From the NCBI GenBank assembly GCA_001724355.1, contig MEEF01000012.1, forward strand, positions 1-57,902: DNA of 57,902 bases, in the 5' to 3' direction. Both the position numbers and the translations under genes were made by a program. Of the stretch, positions 17,804-27,013 are shown piece by piece. Origin of the DNA: Mesorhizobium sp. SCN 65-20 (GTDB lineage: Bacteria; Pseudomonadota; Alphaproteobacteria; Rhizobiales; Rhizobiaceae). Within the stretch, counting starts at the first letter, position 1. Every line of letters starts with the position of its first letter. The notes beneath the pieces are model-generated. The model ran no database searches. It was not told where the DNA came from and saw only the letters and a list, made by a program, of their open reading frames with translations.

Positions 17804-19126
17804 GTGGCACGGGACCGGCTCGGACTTGCGCTGAGCGGCGCCGACGAGGCCGCCGCTGCGCATTACGAGCGCGGGGTGAGCGAACTCCAGCGCTTCGTCG
17901 GCGATCCGGTAGGTTCCGCCGACGCGGCGATCGCTGCCGCGCCCGACTTCGTCATGGCGTATGTGCTGAAGGGCTGGCTTTTCGGGCTTTCCACCGAGCG
18001 CGAGGCCATGGCGGTGGCGCGGGATTGCTACGCCGCGGCCGCGGGCCTCGCTGCGACGGGCCGTGAAAAAGCGCATGTCGAGGCTCTGGGCAGGCTTGCC
18101 GGGGGGCATTGGCATGAAGCCGGGGGCATCCTCGCCGAGCTGACAGCGGAGCATCCGACCGATGCGCTGGCGTTGCAGGCCGGCCACCAGATCGACTTCT
18201 TCACCGGCAACGCGCCAATGCTGCGCGACCGCATCGCGCGGGCGCTTCCGGCGTGGAGCAGGGGCATGCCAGGCTATCCCGCCATCCTCGGCATGCAGGC
18301 CTTCGGCTTCGAGGAAATGGGGGAGTATGGCAGCGCGGAGACACTGGGCCGCGAGGCGGTCGCATTGGAGCCGCGCGACGGCTGGGCGCAGCATGCAGTG
18401 GCGCATGTGATGGAGATGCAGAGCCGCCAGCGCGATGGCATCGAATGGATGCGCGTCAATACGGACGCCTGGACGAAGGAGAGTTTTCTCCAGGTCCACA
18501 ACTGGTGGCACCTGGCTCTGTTCCACTACGATCTCGGCGAGACCGAGGAGGTGCTCGCCCTCTATGACGGGCCGATCTACGGGGCGCAGTCGAAGCTCGC
18601 GCTCAACATGGTCGACGCGTCGGCGATCCTGTGGCGGCTGCATCTCGGCGGCGTCGATGTCGGCGAGCGCTGGGGCAGCCTTGCGGCGAACTGGGCGCCT
18701 AAGGCCGCATCCGGCAACTACGCCTTCAACGACGCGCATGCGATGATGGCGTTCGTCGGTGCCGGGCTCGACGCGCCGGCGAAGGCGATGCTCGAGGCCC
18801 AGCGCGAGGCGACGGCGCGCGACGACGACAATGCCGCCTTCACCCGCGACGTCGGCCACCCTGTCACGCTCGCCATCAGGGCATTCGGCGAGGGGCGCTA
18901 TGGCGAGACGGTGGCCCTGCTGGAACCGGTAAGGAAGATCGCGCATCGCTTCGGCGGCAGCCACGCGCAGCGCGACGTGATCGAATTGACGCTGATCGAA
19001 GCTGCCCTGCGCGATGGCAATGACGGACTGGCGGTGCGGCTCGCGTCCGAGCGCAACCATGCGCGTCCGACCAGTCCGCTGTCGGGTCTGTTCGTCCAGC
19101 GCGCGGCGCTGCTCGCCCACGGCTAG
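17804..19126 (+). CDS. Tetratricopeptide repeat protein, TTC38-like (440 aa)
   Basis: Predicted all-helical protein resembling the TTC38 family: an N-terminal HYERGVSELQRF region, then helical-pair repeats (VMAYVLKGWLFGLS; FGFEEMGEYGSAETLGREAV) and the conserved core HAVAHVMEMQSRQRDGIEWM and HNWWHLALFHYDLG. The His-Ala-Val-Ala-His and Asn-Trp-Trp-His motifs are strongly conserved in this family, whose function is unknown. Starts with GTG at 17804, nine bases after the LysE-family stop; no strong ribosome binding site, so translation may be coupled. Confidence 0.82.
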   Translation: MARDRLGLALSGADEAAAAHYERGVSELQRFVGDPVGSADAAIAAAPDFVMAYVLKGWLFGLSTEREAMAVARDCYAAAAGLAATGREKAHVEALGRLAGGHWHEAGGILAELTAEHPTDALALQAGHQIDFFTGNAPMLRDRIARALPAWSRGMPGYPAILGMQAFGFEEMGEYGSAETLGREAVALEPRDGWAQHAVAHVMEMQSRQRDGIEWMRVNTDAWTKESFLQVHNWWHLALFHYDLGETEEVLALYDGPIYGAQSKLALNMVDASAILWRLHLGGVDVGERWGSLAANWAPKAASGNYAFNDAHAMMAFVGAGLDAPAKAMLEAQREATARDDDNAAFTRDVGHPVTLAIRAFGEGRYGETVALLEPVRKIAHRFGGSHAQRDVIELTLIEAALRDGNDGLAVRLASERNHARPTSPLSGLFVQRAALLAHG

Positions 19127-19345
19127 CAGTGATCGAAACGTCTTCGGCCTGATGTTTGAACTTATTTTTTGCGAGTTCCGAAATAAATGTCGACCCGACC
19201 CCGGAATGTTTGCTAATAAGCAACGTCCGTCGGAGGAACGGGCCACTGGCTTGGCCGTTTTAGGCTATTGGCGATGAAGGCTGGGCCAGTGAAGTGAGAG
19301 GATGGACGCTTGCTGCGTCCGCGTCGCTCATTCGGGAGGAATGGC

Positions 19346-20797
19346 ATGTATCTCGGGCTCGATCTCGGCACGTCAGGCGTGAAGGCGCTGCTGATGGATG
19401 CCGGCCAGAAGATCATCGGCTCCGGCCACGGTTCGCTCGACGTCTCCAGGCCGCATCACGGCTGGTCCGAGCAGGATCCGGCCGACTGGATCCGCGCCAC
19501 CGAGGAGGCCGTCGGGGCGCTGAAAGCGTCCTATCCCGGCGAACTTGCCACTGTGCGTGGCATCGGTCTGTCCGGCCAGATGCATGGGGCTACGCTGCTC
19601 GATGCCGGCGGCGAGGTGCTGCGGCCCTGTATCCTCTGGAACGATACGCGCAGCTTCGTGGAGGCGGCCCGGCTGGATGCCGACCCGCGCTTCCGCAAGA
19701 TCACCGGCAACATCGTGTTCCCCGGCTTCACCGCGCCGAAGCTCGCCTGGGTCAAGGCCAACGAGCCGGCCGTTTTTGCAAGGGTGGCGAAGGTTCTGCT
19801 GCCCAAGGACTATCTGCGCCTCTGGCTGACCGGCGAGCATGTTTCGGAGATGTCGGATGCGGCCGGAACGTCCTGGCTCGACGTCGGCGGGCGCCGGTGG
19901 TCAACGGAACTGCTCGCCGCCACTGACCTCGACGAGGCGCACATGCCCCATCTGGTCGAAGGCACGGAGCGCACGGGCGACCTGCGTGCCGATCTCGCCT
20001 CGAACTGGGGCATGAGCGGTGGCGTGACGGTAGCCGGCGGCGCCGGCGACAACGCCGCATCGGCCTGCGGTATGGGCACGGTCAAGCCCGGCGCGGCATT
20101 CGTTTCGCTGGGCACGTCGGGCGTGCTGTTTGCCGCCAACGGGGCCTACCTGCCCAATCCGGAAAGTGCCGTCCACACATTCTGCCATGCACTGCCGCAG
20201 GCGTGGCACCAGATGGGCGTGATCCTCTCGGCGACGGACTCGCTCAACTGGCTGAGCGGCATCACGGGCAGGGACGCGGCCGAACTGACCCGCGAGCTGG
20301 GCGGCGAACTGCGCGCACCCTCGGGCGTGACTTTCCTGCCGTATCTCTCGGGCGAGCGCACCCCGCACAACGACGCGGCGATACGAGGCTCGTTTACCGG
20401 TCTCGCCCATGCGGTCGACCGCGCGGGCCTCACGCAGGCCGTGCTGGAAGGTGTCGCCTTTGCCTTCCGCGACAGTCTGGAGGCGCTGGCCAAGGCGGGC
20501 ACGACGCTGACGCGCGTGACGGCCATCGGCGGCGGCTCGCGCTCGCGCTACTGGTTGAAGTCGATCGCCACAGCACTTGGGCTGCCGGTCGACATTCCCG
20601 CCGACGGCGATTTCGGCGCCGCTTTCGGCGCCGCACGGCTCGGCCTGATCGCCGCCGAGGGCGCGGACCCGCTCGAGGTCTGCACGCCGCCGGCTACGGC
20701 CGAAACCATCGAGCCGGCGGCCGCACTGGCAGGCGCCTATGACGAGGCCTACCAGCACTATCGCAAGCTCTATCCGGCGATCCGGGGGACGATGTGA
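19346..20797 (+). CDS. xylB: Xylulokinase (483 aa)
   Basis: ATP-dependent phosphorylation of D-xylulose to xylulose 5-phosphate. FGGY-kinase fold: phosphate-binding LGLDLGTSGVKALLMD at the N-terminus, GLSGQMHGATLLD (the MHG motif is typical of xylulokinase), ILWNDTRS, the second-domain GAGDNAASACGMG, and LPYLSGERTPHND. The ATG at 19346 has GGGAGGA 5 bases upstream; an earlier in-frame start has none. Length is normal. Works with xylose isomerase encoded just downstream, although a small gene on the other strand lies between them. Confidence 0.93.
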   Translation: MYLGLDLGTSGVKALLMDAGQKIIGSGHGSLDVSRPHHGWSEQDPADWIRATEEAVGALKASYPGELATVRGIGLSGQMHGATLLDAGGEVLRPCILWNDTRSFVEAARLDADPRFRKITGNIVFPGFTAPKLAWVKANEPAVFARVAKVLLPKDYLRLWLTGEHVSEMSDAAGTSWLDVGGRRWSTELLAATDLDEAHMPHLVEGTERTGDLRADLASNWGMSGGVTVAGGAGDNAASACGMGTVKPGAAFVSLGTSGVLFAANGAYLPNPESAVHTFCHALPQAWHQMGVILSATDSLNWLSGITGRDAAELTRELGGELRAPSGVTFLPYLSGERTPHNDAAIRGSFTGLAHAVDRAGLTQAVLEGVAFAFRDSLEALAKAGTTLTRVTAIGGGSRSRYWLKSIATALGLPVDIPADGDFGAAFGAARLGLIAAEGADPLEVCTPPATAETIEPAAALAGAYDEAYQHYRKLYPAIRGTM

Positions 20798-20814
20798 GGC
20801 GCGACCCGACCAAC

Positions 20815-21174
20815 TCACCCCGGCACCTTGTCGAGGAAGCCGGTGATGCCGCTCAGGCGTCCGGCCACGATCGTGGCGAAGTCGCTGCCTTCGATCACTG
20901 CTTCCGCGCCGTCCGGGCCAAGGCCCCAGGAGAAGCGGATGTTGTCGCCGAAGCCGTCGGCCTTGCCCTTCAGCTTGAAGCGGAAGCCGGGGAACTGGCC
21001 GTGCACGCCCGCGATCAGCGCATCGATGCCAGTGTGGCCGTCGCCATGCATGATTGGATCGCGGTAGCTCACGCCAGAGGTAAAAGCGGCTTCGACAAGC
21101 GGCTTGCGGGCGGCGGCATCTGTTTCGTTCCAGGCGGCGAAATAGGCTTCGGCGATGGCGTTGTAGTCGGTCAT
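20815..21174 (-). CDS. SnoaL-like / NTF2-fold protein (119 aa)
   Basis: Small alpha+beta-barrel protein of the SnoaL/NTF2-like superfamily: N-terminal helices (YNAIAEAYFAAWNETDAAARK), YRDPIMHGDGHTGIDALIAG, GFRFKLKGKADGFGDNIRF, and a final strand. This fold serves many small hydrolases, isomerases and binding proteins, so no function is assigned. It sits between xylB and xylA on the opposite strand, with 17 bases to the xylB stop. Confidence 0.75.
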   Translation of the reverse strand: MTDYNAIAEAYFAAWNETDAAARKPLVEAAFTSGVSYRDPIMHGDGHTGIDALIAGVHGQFPGFRFKLKGKADGFGDNIRFSWGLGPDGAEAVIEGSDFATIVAGRLSGITGFLDKVPG

Positions 21175-21325
21175 TTCTGCTCTCCGTCGGGTTCGTCTTG
21201 GTTGACGCGACCCTTGTCGCAGCGGAGCCGACTGGAACCAATTACGCCTGAGGTAATCGAATTCGGAAATTCGGCGACTGCCCTGTCAGGGGCGGTCATG
21301 CGTACTCACTGAAAGGAGTTCTCCC

Positions 21326-22636
21326 ATGAGCACCGGCTATTTCGGCGACATCAAGCCCGTCCGCTACGAAGGCCCCGACAGCACCAACCCGCTGGCCTAC
21401 CGCCACTACGACGCTGACGAGGTGGTTCTGGGTAAACGGCTGGAGGACCACCTGCGTTTCGCGGTCGCCTACTGGCACACCTTCGCCTGGCCGGGCGGCG
21501 ATCCGTTCGGCGGCCAGACGTTCGAGCGGCCGTGGTTCGGCGAGACGATGGAGAAGGCGAAGCTCAAGGCCGACGTCGCCTTCGAGCTGTTCTCGCTGCT
21601 GGGCGTTCCCTACTACTGCTTCCACGACGCCGACGTGCGGCCCGAGGGCGCCAACTTCGCCGAGAGTGCAAAGCGTCTCGACGAAATGGCCGACTATTTC
21701 GAAGGCAAGATGGCCAAATCAGGCGTCAAGCTGCTCTGGGGCACGGCCAACCTGTTCTCCAACCGCCGCTTCATGGCGGGTGCCGCGACCAATCCCGATC
21801 CCGACGTCTTTGCCTATGCCGCGGCGACGGTGAAGCACTGCATCGACGTCACCAAGCGGCTCAAGGGCGAGAACTACGTGCTGTGGGGCGGGCGCGAAGG
21901 CTATGAGACGCTGCTCAACACCGACATGGGACGCGAGCTCGACCAGCTCGGCCGCTTCCTCAACCTCGTCGTCGACTACAAGCACAGGATCGGTTTCACC
22001 GGCACGATCCTGATCGAGCCGAAGCCGCAGGAGCCGACCAAGCACCAGTACGACTACGACGTCGCCACCGTCTACGGCTTCCTCAGGAAGTACGGGCTGG
22101 AGAAGGAGGTAAAGGTCAACATCGAGCAGGGCCACGCGATCCTGGCCGGCCACTCCTTCGAACACGAGCTGGCGACCGCCAATGCGCTGGGGATCTTCGG
22201 CTCCATCGACATGAACCGCAACGACTACCAGTCGGGCTGGGATACCGACCAGTTCCCCAACAACGTGCCCGAGATGGCGCTGGCCTATTACCAGGTGCTG
22301 CTCGGCGGCGGCTTCAAGACGGGCGGCACCAATTTCGACGCCAAGCTGCGCCGCCAGTCGCTCGATCCGGAGGACCTGCTGGTCGCCCATATTGGCGGCA
22401 TGGACGCCTGCGCCCGCGGCCTCAAGGCCGCTGCGAAGATGATCGAGGACAAGGCGCTGTCGGGCCCGCTCGACGCCCGCTATGCCGGCTGGAACTCGAC
22501 TGAAGCCAAGGCGATGCTCGCCGGCGAGCGCACGCTCGAACAGATCGCCGCGCGGGTGGTCAAGGACGGCATCGAGCCGCAGCCGAAGTCGGGCCGGCAG
22601 GAGTATCTGGAGAACGTCGTCAACCGCTACGTCTGA
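21326..22636 (+). CDS. xylA: Xylose isomerase (436 aa)
   Basis: Interconverts D-xylose and D-xylulose in the cytoplasm with two divalent metals. Typical stretches: [17 protein letters not shown] with the catalytic His, [30 protein letters not shown] with the metal-binding Glu, [19 protein letters not shown], and [19 protein letters not shown] with metal-binding Asp residues. ATG 21326 has AAAGGAG nine bases upstream. Full length for the class II enzyme. Pairs with xylB; no xylose transporter or regulator is in the window. Confidence 0.96.
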   Translation: MSTGYFGDIKPVRYEGPDSTNPLAYRHYDADEVVLGKRLEDHLRFAVAYWHTFAWPGGDPFGGQTFERPWFGETMEKAKLKADVAFELFSLLGVPYYCFHDADVRPEGANFAESAKRLDEMADYFEGKMAKSGVKLLWGTANLFSNRRFMAGAATNPDPDVFAYAAATVKHCIDVTKRLKGENYVLWGGREGYETLLNTDMGRELDQLGRFLNLVVDYKHRIGFTGTILIEPKPQEPTKHQYDYDVATVYGFLRKYGLEKEVKVNIEQGHAILAGHSFEHELATANALGIFGSIDMNRNDYQSGWDTDQFPNNVPEMALAYYQVLLGGGFKTGGTNFDAKLRRQSLDPEDLLVAHIGGMDACARGLKAAAKMIEDKALSGPLDARYAGWNSTEAKAMLAGERTLEQIAARVVKDGIEPQPKSGRQEYLENVVNRYV

Positions 22637-22651
22637 CGGCAACCGGGCGGC

Positions 22652-22677
22652 GAGGGGGAGCGACGGCTTCCCCCTTG
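22652..22677 (+). terminator. Possible hairpin terminator after xylA
   Basis: GAGGGGGAGC at about 22652-22661 can pair with GCTTCCCCC at 22667-22675 around a short loop, ending 41 bases past the xylA stop. There is no proper T-run after it, so the call is weak. Confidence 0.3.
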
Positions 22678-22737
22678 CCCCCGAATTGCCTCTTTCTGGC
22701 CCTCATGACGCCAGTCGAATCAGCGACTTAGCGCGCC

Positions 22738-22971
22738 ATGAGACGGGAACAAAAGACTACCAACACCCATAGGGACGAACCCGCGATCGAAGCCCTGCTG
22801 GACAAGTCGGGGACCGTGTCGATCGTCGACCGGCTGATGGCGCTGCCACCGCCGCCGCTCGAACCGGAACTTTCCGACGAGTGGACGCGGGCGGTAACTA
22901 TGCGGCTCGAGGCGGTCCTGGCCCAGAGCATGCGGGCCCATATCGATCACGACAGCCGCGACGCGGCCTGA
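22738..22971 (+). CDS. Small hypothetical protein (77 aa)
   Basis: Short open frame between xylA and the HAD phosphatase gene. The protein is charged and mostly helical in appearance (EPAIEALLDKSGTVSIVDRL; EWTRAVTMRLEAVLAQSMR) with a proline-rich middle (LPPPPLEP), which looks more like a real protein than the shadow frames nearby. No recognised domain, no signal peptide, and only a weak ribosome binding site, so it may not be translated. Confidence 0.4.
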   Translation: MRREQKTTNTHRDEPAIEALLDKSGTVSIVDRLMALPPPPLEPELSDEWTRAVTMRLEAVLAQSMRAHIDHDSRDAA

Positions 22972-22998
22972 TGCCGATGGCGGTTTGACGCGCGGTGC

Positions 22999-23790
22999 AT
23001 GGTCGGCCATGCTCTCGTCATGATACGCGCGGTGCTGCTCGACCTTGCTGGCGTCGTCTATGACGGCGACACCCCGATACCGGGCGCGGTCGCTGCCATC
23101 GGACGGCTCCGCGCAGAAGGCCTGCCGATCCGCTTCGTCAGCAACACGACGCGTTCGCCGCACCGGGCGATCGTTGCGCAACTGGCCAGCCTCGGCGTCA
23201 GCGTCGAGCGCGACGAGCTGTTCACGCCGGCGCGTGCGGCGGTCGACTGGCTCGCCCGCGAAGGCTGCGTGCCGCATCTCCTGGTGCATCCCGATCTCGT
23301 GCCCGAATTCGCCGGCAACAAGGTGGGCGACAGGAGGGCGGTGGTGGTCGGCGATGCCGCCGAGGCATTCACCTACGCGGCGATGAACGGTGCTTTCCGG
23401 CAGCTCATCGATGGTGCCGAGTTCCTGGCGCTTGCCCTCAACCGCACCTTCGAGGATGCCGATGGCGGGCTGAGCCTCGATGCGGGCGCCTTCGTCGCCG
23501 CGCTCGAGTTTGCGGCCGGCAAGCAGGCGACGGTGCTGGGCAAGCCCGCGCGCGACTTCTTCCATGCGGCGCTCGCTGGTTTGCAGTGCGCCCCGGGGCA
23601 GGCGGTCATGGTCGGAGACGACGCCGAAAGCGATGTTGCCGGAGCACTGAGGGCAGGCATCGGATCGGCCCTTCTGGTGCGAACTGGCAAGTACCGCGCC
23701 GGAGACGAAAGCCGCCACGCGCCGCATCCGAGCGCTGCGGTCGACGATCTCGCGGCAGCGGTAGATTGGATTCTTCGCAAGCGCGGGTGA
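22999..23790 (+). CDS. HAD-IIA family phosphatase, LHPP/HDHD2-like (about 263 aa)
   Basis: Haloacid-dehalogenase-fold hydrolase of subfamily IIA. The nucleophile motif is LLDLAGVVYDGD, with Ala where most HAD enzymes have a second Asp, as in the LHPP/HDHD2 branch (which has Ser or Ala types). RFVSNTTRSPHR is motif II, VLGKPARDFF carries the motif III Lys, and VMVGDDAESDVAGA is the acidic motif IV. Translation may start at ATG 22999 or at ATG 23020; neither has a strong Shine-Dalgarno. Substrate unknown; relatives act on phosphohistidine or pyrophosphate. Confidence 0.85.
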   Translation: MVGHALVMIRAVLLDLAGVVYDGDTPIPGAVAAIGRLRAEGLPIRFVSNTTRSPHRAIVAQLASLGVSVERDELFTPARAAVDWLAREGCVPHLLVHPDLVPEFAGNKVGDRRAVVVGDAAEAFTYAAMNGAFRQLIDGAEFLALALNRTFEDADGGLSLDAGAFVAALEFAAGKQATVLGKPARDFFHAALAGLQCAPGQAVMVGDDAESDVAGALRAGIGSALLVRTGKYRAGDESRHAPHPSAAVDDLAAAVDWILRKRG

Positions 23791-23796
23791 GGCGTC

Positions 23797-24745
23797 ACCC
23801 CCACCCTCAATCCCTCCCCACAAGGGGGAGGGGGATCGCGACTGCCTATGGATCGTGTGGCGAGGCGCAAAACTTCGGCATTAGGTATCAAAGACCACCA
23901 GGAACGGTTTACGCGTTTGAATTAGAACGGAAATTTCAGCCAAACTTCTGGACTGCCGCCGAAGCTGATCGCGCTAGTGGCAGCCTTGTGTGATCCTAGC
24001 CGTCACGTGCTTCGTCCGGAAAGCGCCACAAGCAGCCATCAGCTTTGATCTATTGCCACGACTCCGGTCCTGTCTTGTGTAGCGAAATCAAGCGCTCGCA
24101 CCCGCCTAGTACCTCCGAGGTGCTAATGGCCCATTCTTGCACCTGCTTTTCAGACAGGGACAGGCTTGTGTTTCCGTCCTGGGCCAATTGCTTGAGGTTC
24201 GCCCGCTCCAACTTATCGATCGATTTTTCCACATCTCGATAAATCTCTGTTTCAGGGTCGCAACCTTGCCTTTTTAAATAGCCGAGAAACTTTGGCCCCA
24301 TCGGGGCGGGATCGGCACCACAGTACTTTTCGGCAAGCGCATACCCTATGAGCGCGTAGCTAAGACCCATAAATCGCGTCTCAGTCTTTTCGCCGGGTGC
24401 AAAGCTATTTCGACAAAAACGTGGCGATTGCCCATAAGCAAATGTCACCGACAAAAAAGTCAAAGCAAGCGCGGCAATGGTGCGAAACATGAAACACCCT
24501 CAAAGAAGTTCAAAATTACGCTTAAACCGAGGTGTCCGCAACGGGCCGACTGTGGTCGTTGGCGTCAAGTGCGCCATCAGTTCCCGAATGTCGAGCTGCT
24601 CTCTTTTAAGCTGCTGCAGCTTCTCAGCGCCCCGTTTTTGTACCGGAGCTAGGGTAGCCGGGATGCCATTTTAGTTTGGTGGTTTTTGCTACCTAACGCC
24701 GCAAAACTTCCCTCCCCCTTGTGGGGAGGGATTGAGGGTGGGGGT
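23797..24745. repeat. AT-rich cassette bounded by perfect 36-base inverted repeats
   Basis: The arm at 23797-23832 and the arm at 24710-24745 are perfect reverse complements. Their core (CCCTCCCC, ACAAG, GGGGGAGGG) is the same motif as in the other paired-palindrome repeats of this window, in which the arms are only about 30-80 bases apart. Here they enclose about 880 bases of distinctly lower GC sequence with one small gene (24050-24490). The segments 23835-24049 and 24491-24709 show no gene. Confidence 0.65.
24050..24490 (-). CDS. Secreted hypothetical protein (146 aa)
   Basis: Unrecognised protein with a clear signal peptide (MFRTIAALALTFLSVTFAYG, then QSPRF). The mature part has four cysteines (FCRNSF, KYCGAD, QGCDPE, GGCERL), suggesting two disulfide bonds in the periplasm. 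Codon use is AT-richer than in neighbouring genes, which together with the flanking inverted repeats suggests acquisition. AGGGTG upstream of the ATG may serve as a weak ribosome binding site. No function proposed. Confidence 0.65.
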   Translation of the reverse strand: MFRTIAALALTFLSVTFAYGQSPRFCRNSFAPGEKTETRFMGLSYALIGYALAEKYCGADPAPMGPKFLGYLKRQGCDPETEIYRDVEKSIDKLERANLKQLAQDGNTSLSLSEKQVQEWAISTSEVLGGCERLISLHKTGPESWQ

Positions 24746-24777
24746 TTGAAGTCCCGAGACGGGCTACAGAGCGCCAA

Positions 24778-25758
24778 CTACCCACGCCGCATCCTCACAG
24801 GCGCCGTTCCGAAGGCGCGGGAAAAGCTCCGCGAGAACGCCGCCGCCGACGAAAATCCCGTCCGCTCCGCCACCTCGGCCATGCTGACGCGCGTGTCGAC
24901 CACCAGCCGGCGCGCGGCGTTCAATCTCAGCCTGAGATAATAGGCGCCCGGCGTCTCGCCGATAGAGGTCCGGAAGATGCTTTCGAGCGTCCGCGCCGTG
25001 ACACCCGCACGTTTTGCGATCGCTGCAATCGTAAGCGGCTGGCCGACATGTGCTTCCATCAGCCGGATCGCCTGGGCGAGGCGCGGGTCGTAGCCGTCGA
25101 GCCGGCCGAGCGAGACCAGCGGCTGCGCGTCGGTAGCGGCGCGCGACTGGTCGTAGATGAAGACGCTGGCGACATCGAGCGCGGTTGCCATGCCCAATCG
25201 CGAGCGCACCAGATGCAGCATCAGGTCGAAGGTGGGCGCGGCACCACCCGAGGTGAAGACCGGGCCGTCGATGATGTAGCGGTCGGGGCGCACCTCGACG
25301 TCGGGAAAGGCCGAGGCGAAGTCTTCCATGTCCTCCCAGTGGGTGGTGGCGGCACGGCCTTCCAGCAGCCCGGCCCGGGCGACCAGCCAGGTGCCGGCCT
25401 CGATGCCGCCTGCGGCGCGCGCCTTGCGGGCGCAGCGCCTGATGCCGCCGAGCAGCTTCGACGTGGCGTAACCTTGCGTGCCGAAACCAGCGATGACCAT
25501 CAACACGTCGCAGGTCTCGTCGGGGTCGAAGGCGCCGGAGACCGCCACCGGCAGGCCGCAGGTGGTGATGGCCGGTTCGCCGGTGCTCGACACCAGCCGG
25601 TAGTCGAACAAGGTCTCGCCCGAGACGCGGTTGGCGGCACGCAGCGGGTCGACGGCCGAGGCGACGCACATGATGGAGGCGCCGGAGAAGACCAGCAGCG
25701 TCACCCTGAGCGGTGAGCGCTCCTCGCGAAAGATTGTCGGTTTTTCGCTTTTTGCCAT
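24778..25758 (-). CDS. GlxA-family AraC-type transcriptional regulator, CdhR-like (326 aa)
   Basis: Two-domain regulator: an N-terminal DJ-1/PfpI-like amidotransferase-fold sensor (VTLLVFSGASIMCVASAVDPL; VIAGFGTQGYATSKLL; AGLLEGRAATTHW) and a C-terminal AraC helix-turn-helix domain (LTIAAIAKRAGVTARTLESI; SMAEVAERTGFSSAAAFSRSF). ATG 25758 is chosen because the protein then begins like the family; the open frame upstream overlaps the divergent promoter. Divergent from the carnitine-type operon with 79 bases between starts. In Pseudomonas, the carnitine regulator CdhR belongs to this family, so it is the likely activator of the operon (inference). Confidence 0.88.
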   Translation of the reverse strand: MAKSEKPTIFREERSPLRVTLLVFSGASIMCVASAVDPLRAANRVSGETLFDYRLVSSTGEPAITTCGLPVAVSGAFDPDETCDVLMVIAGFGTQGYATSKLLGGIRRCARKARAAGGIEAGTWLVARAGLLEGRAATTHWEDMEDFASAFPDVEVRPDRYIIDGPVFTSGGAAPTFDLMLHLVRSRLGMATALDVASVFIYDQSRAATDAQPLVSLGRLDGYDPRLAQAIRLMEAHVGQPLTIAAIAKRAGVTARTLESIFRTSIGETPGAYYLRLRLNAARRLVVDTRVSMAEVAERTGFSSAAAFSRSFSRAFGTAPVRMRRG

Positions 25759-25837
25759 TTGGCTTTCGTAAAACGCAAAACAAGCCGGCGCAAGCGGCGC
25801 GATGATCTGCCCGGAGTTGCTTACTGGGAGGAATGCG

Positions 25838-26755
25838 ATGCCACTCGAAATGAACCGCGAGGTTTTCATTACCTGTGCCGTGACCGGATCCGGCGGCACG
25901 CAGGATCGCAGCCATCTGGTGCCGCGCTCGCCCAAGCAGATCGCCGACTCGGCCATCGAGGCGGCCAAGGCCGGTGCTGCCATCGTCCACTGCCATGTCC
26001 GCGACCCCGAGACCGGCAAGCCGCGCCGTGACATTCATCTCTACCGCGAGGTGACCGAGCGCATCCGCGAGGCCAATGTCGACGTGGTGCTGAACCTGAC
26101 CGCCGGCATGGGCGGCGACATGGTGTTCGGCGGTGTCGAAAGCCCGCTGCCGCTGAAGCAAGCCGGCACCGACATGGGCGGCGCGTCGAACCGCGTCGAG
26201 CATGTGCGCCAGTGCCTGCCCGAGATCTGCACGCTCGACTGCGGCACGATGAACTTCGCCGAGGCCGACTACGTCATGACCAACACGCCGGGCATGCTGC
26301 GCGCCATGGGCGGCATGATGACGGCGATGGGCGTGAAGCCCGAGATCGAGGCCTTCGACACCGGTCATCTGTGGTTTGCCAAGCAACTGGTGGAGGAGGG
26401 CGTTCTGGCGCCCGACGCACTGGTGCAGCTGTGCATGGGCGTGCCGTGGGGTGCGCCCGACGACCTCAACACCTTCATGGCCATGGTCAACAACGTGCCG
26501 AAGAGCTGGACCTTCTCGGCCTTCTCGCTCGGCCGCAACCAGATGGCCTATGCGGCTGCTGCGGTGCTGGCCGGCGGCAACGTGCGCGTCGGCCTCGAAG
26601 ACAATCTCTGGCTCGACAAGGGCGTGCTCGCCACCAACGCGCAGCTGGTGGAGAAGGCGGTCACCGTCGTCGAGGCCCTGGGTGCGCGGGTCATCGGGCC
26701 AGAGGAAGTGCGCAAGAAGCTCAACCTCGTCAAGCGCGCGCCGCTGGCGGCGTGA
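25838..26755 (+). CDS. BKACE-family 3-dehydrocarnitine cleavage enzyme candidate (305 aa)
   Basis: Beta-keto acid cleavage enzyme: a zinc TIM-barrel protein that condenses a beta-keto acid with acetyl-CoA and yields acetoacetate plus a new acyl-CoA. Zinc ligands H51 and H53 sit in IVHCHVRDPETG, and SHLVPRSPKQIADSAIEAAK and LEDNLWLDKG are typical. ATG 25838 has GGGAGGA seven bases upstream. With carnitine dehydrogenase next in the operon, the likely substrate is 3-dehydrocarnitine, giving betainyl-CoA (known for BKACE members in carnitine clusters; assignment here by context). Confidence 0.88.
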   Translation: MPLEMNREVFITCAVTGSGGTQDRSHLVPRSPKQIADSAIEAAKAGAAIVHCHVRDPETGKPRRDIHLYREVTERIREANVDVVLNLTAGMGGDMVFGGVESPLPLKQAGTDMGGASNRVEHVRQCLPEICTLDCGTMNFAEADYVMTNTPGMLRAMGGMMTAMGVKPEIEAFDTGHLWFAKQLVEEGVLAPDALVQLCMGVPWGAPDDLNTFMAMVNNVPKSWTFSAFSLGRNQMAYAAAAVLAGGNVRVGLEDNLWLDKGVLATNAQLVEKAVTVVEALGARVIGPEEVRKKLNLVKRAPLAA

Positions 26756-26770
26756 CATGGAAGCGCGAAG

Positions 26771-26952
26771 CGCCCCCCTCTGGCCTGCCGGCCATCTCCC
26801 CCTCAAGGGGGGAGATCAGGCGCGTCGCAGGCGGTACTCCTCCTGCACCGTTGCAAGGATAAGCGTTGGCAAATTGGTGATTGGCCGCGCGGTCGATGAC
26901 GGCCTGATCTCCCCCCTTGAGGGGGAGATGGCCGGCAGGCCAGAGGGGGGCG
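26771..26952. repeat. Paired-palindrome repeat with perfect 51-base arms
   Basis: The arms at 26771-26821 and 26902-26952 are perfect reverse complements over 51 bases and are separated by 80 bases. Each arm contains GGCCTGCCGGCC and CTCCCCCTCAAGGGGGGAG. It occupies the gap between the cleavage enzyme and the carnitine dehydrogenase genes and would form a very stable hairpin in the operon mRNA. Perfect arms suggest recent arrival or gene conversion. Confidence 0.85.
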
Positions 26953-27013
26953 CGACGAAGCTCCTCTGTAGAAATCTCAACTCAACCTCAGCGGCTCTCC
27001 CGGAGTTCAGACC

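Noticed and set aside
19210..19223. TTGCT-AATA-AGCAA hairpin upstream of xylB
   Set aside because: Only five base pairs, no T-run and no regulator nearby; too short to call as operator or terminator.
24764..26806. 680-residue minus-strand open frame across the regulator and cleavage-enzyme genes
   Set aside because: It crosses two genes on opposite strands and shows no protein-like features; the real genes explain both parts.
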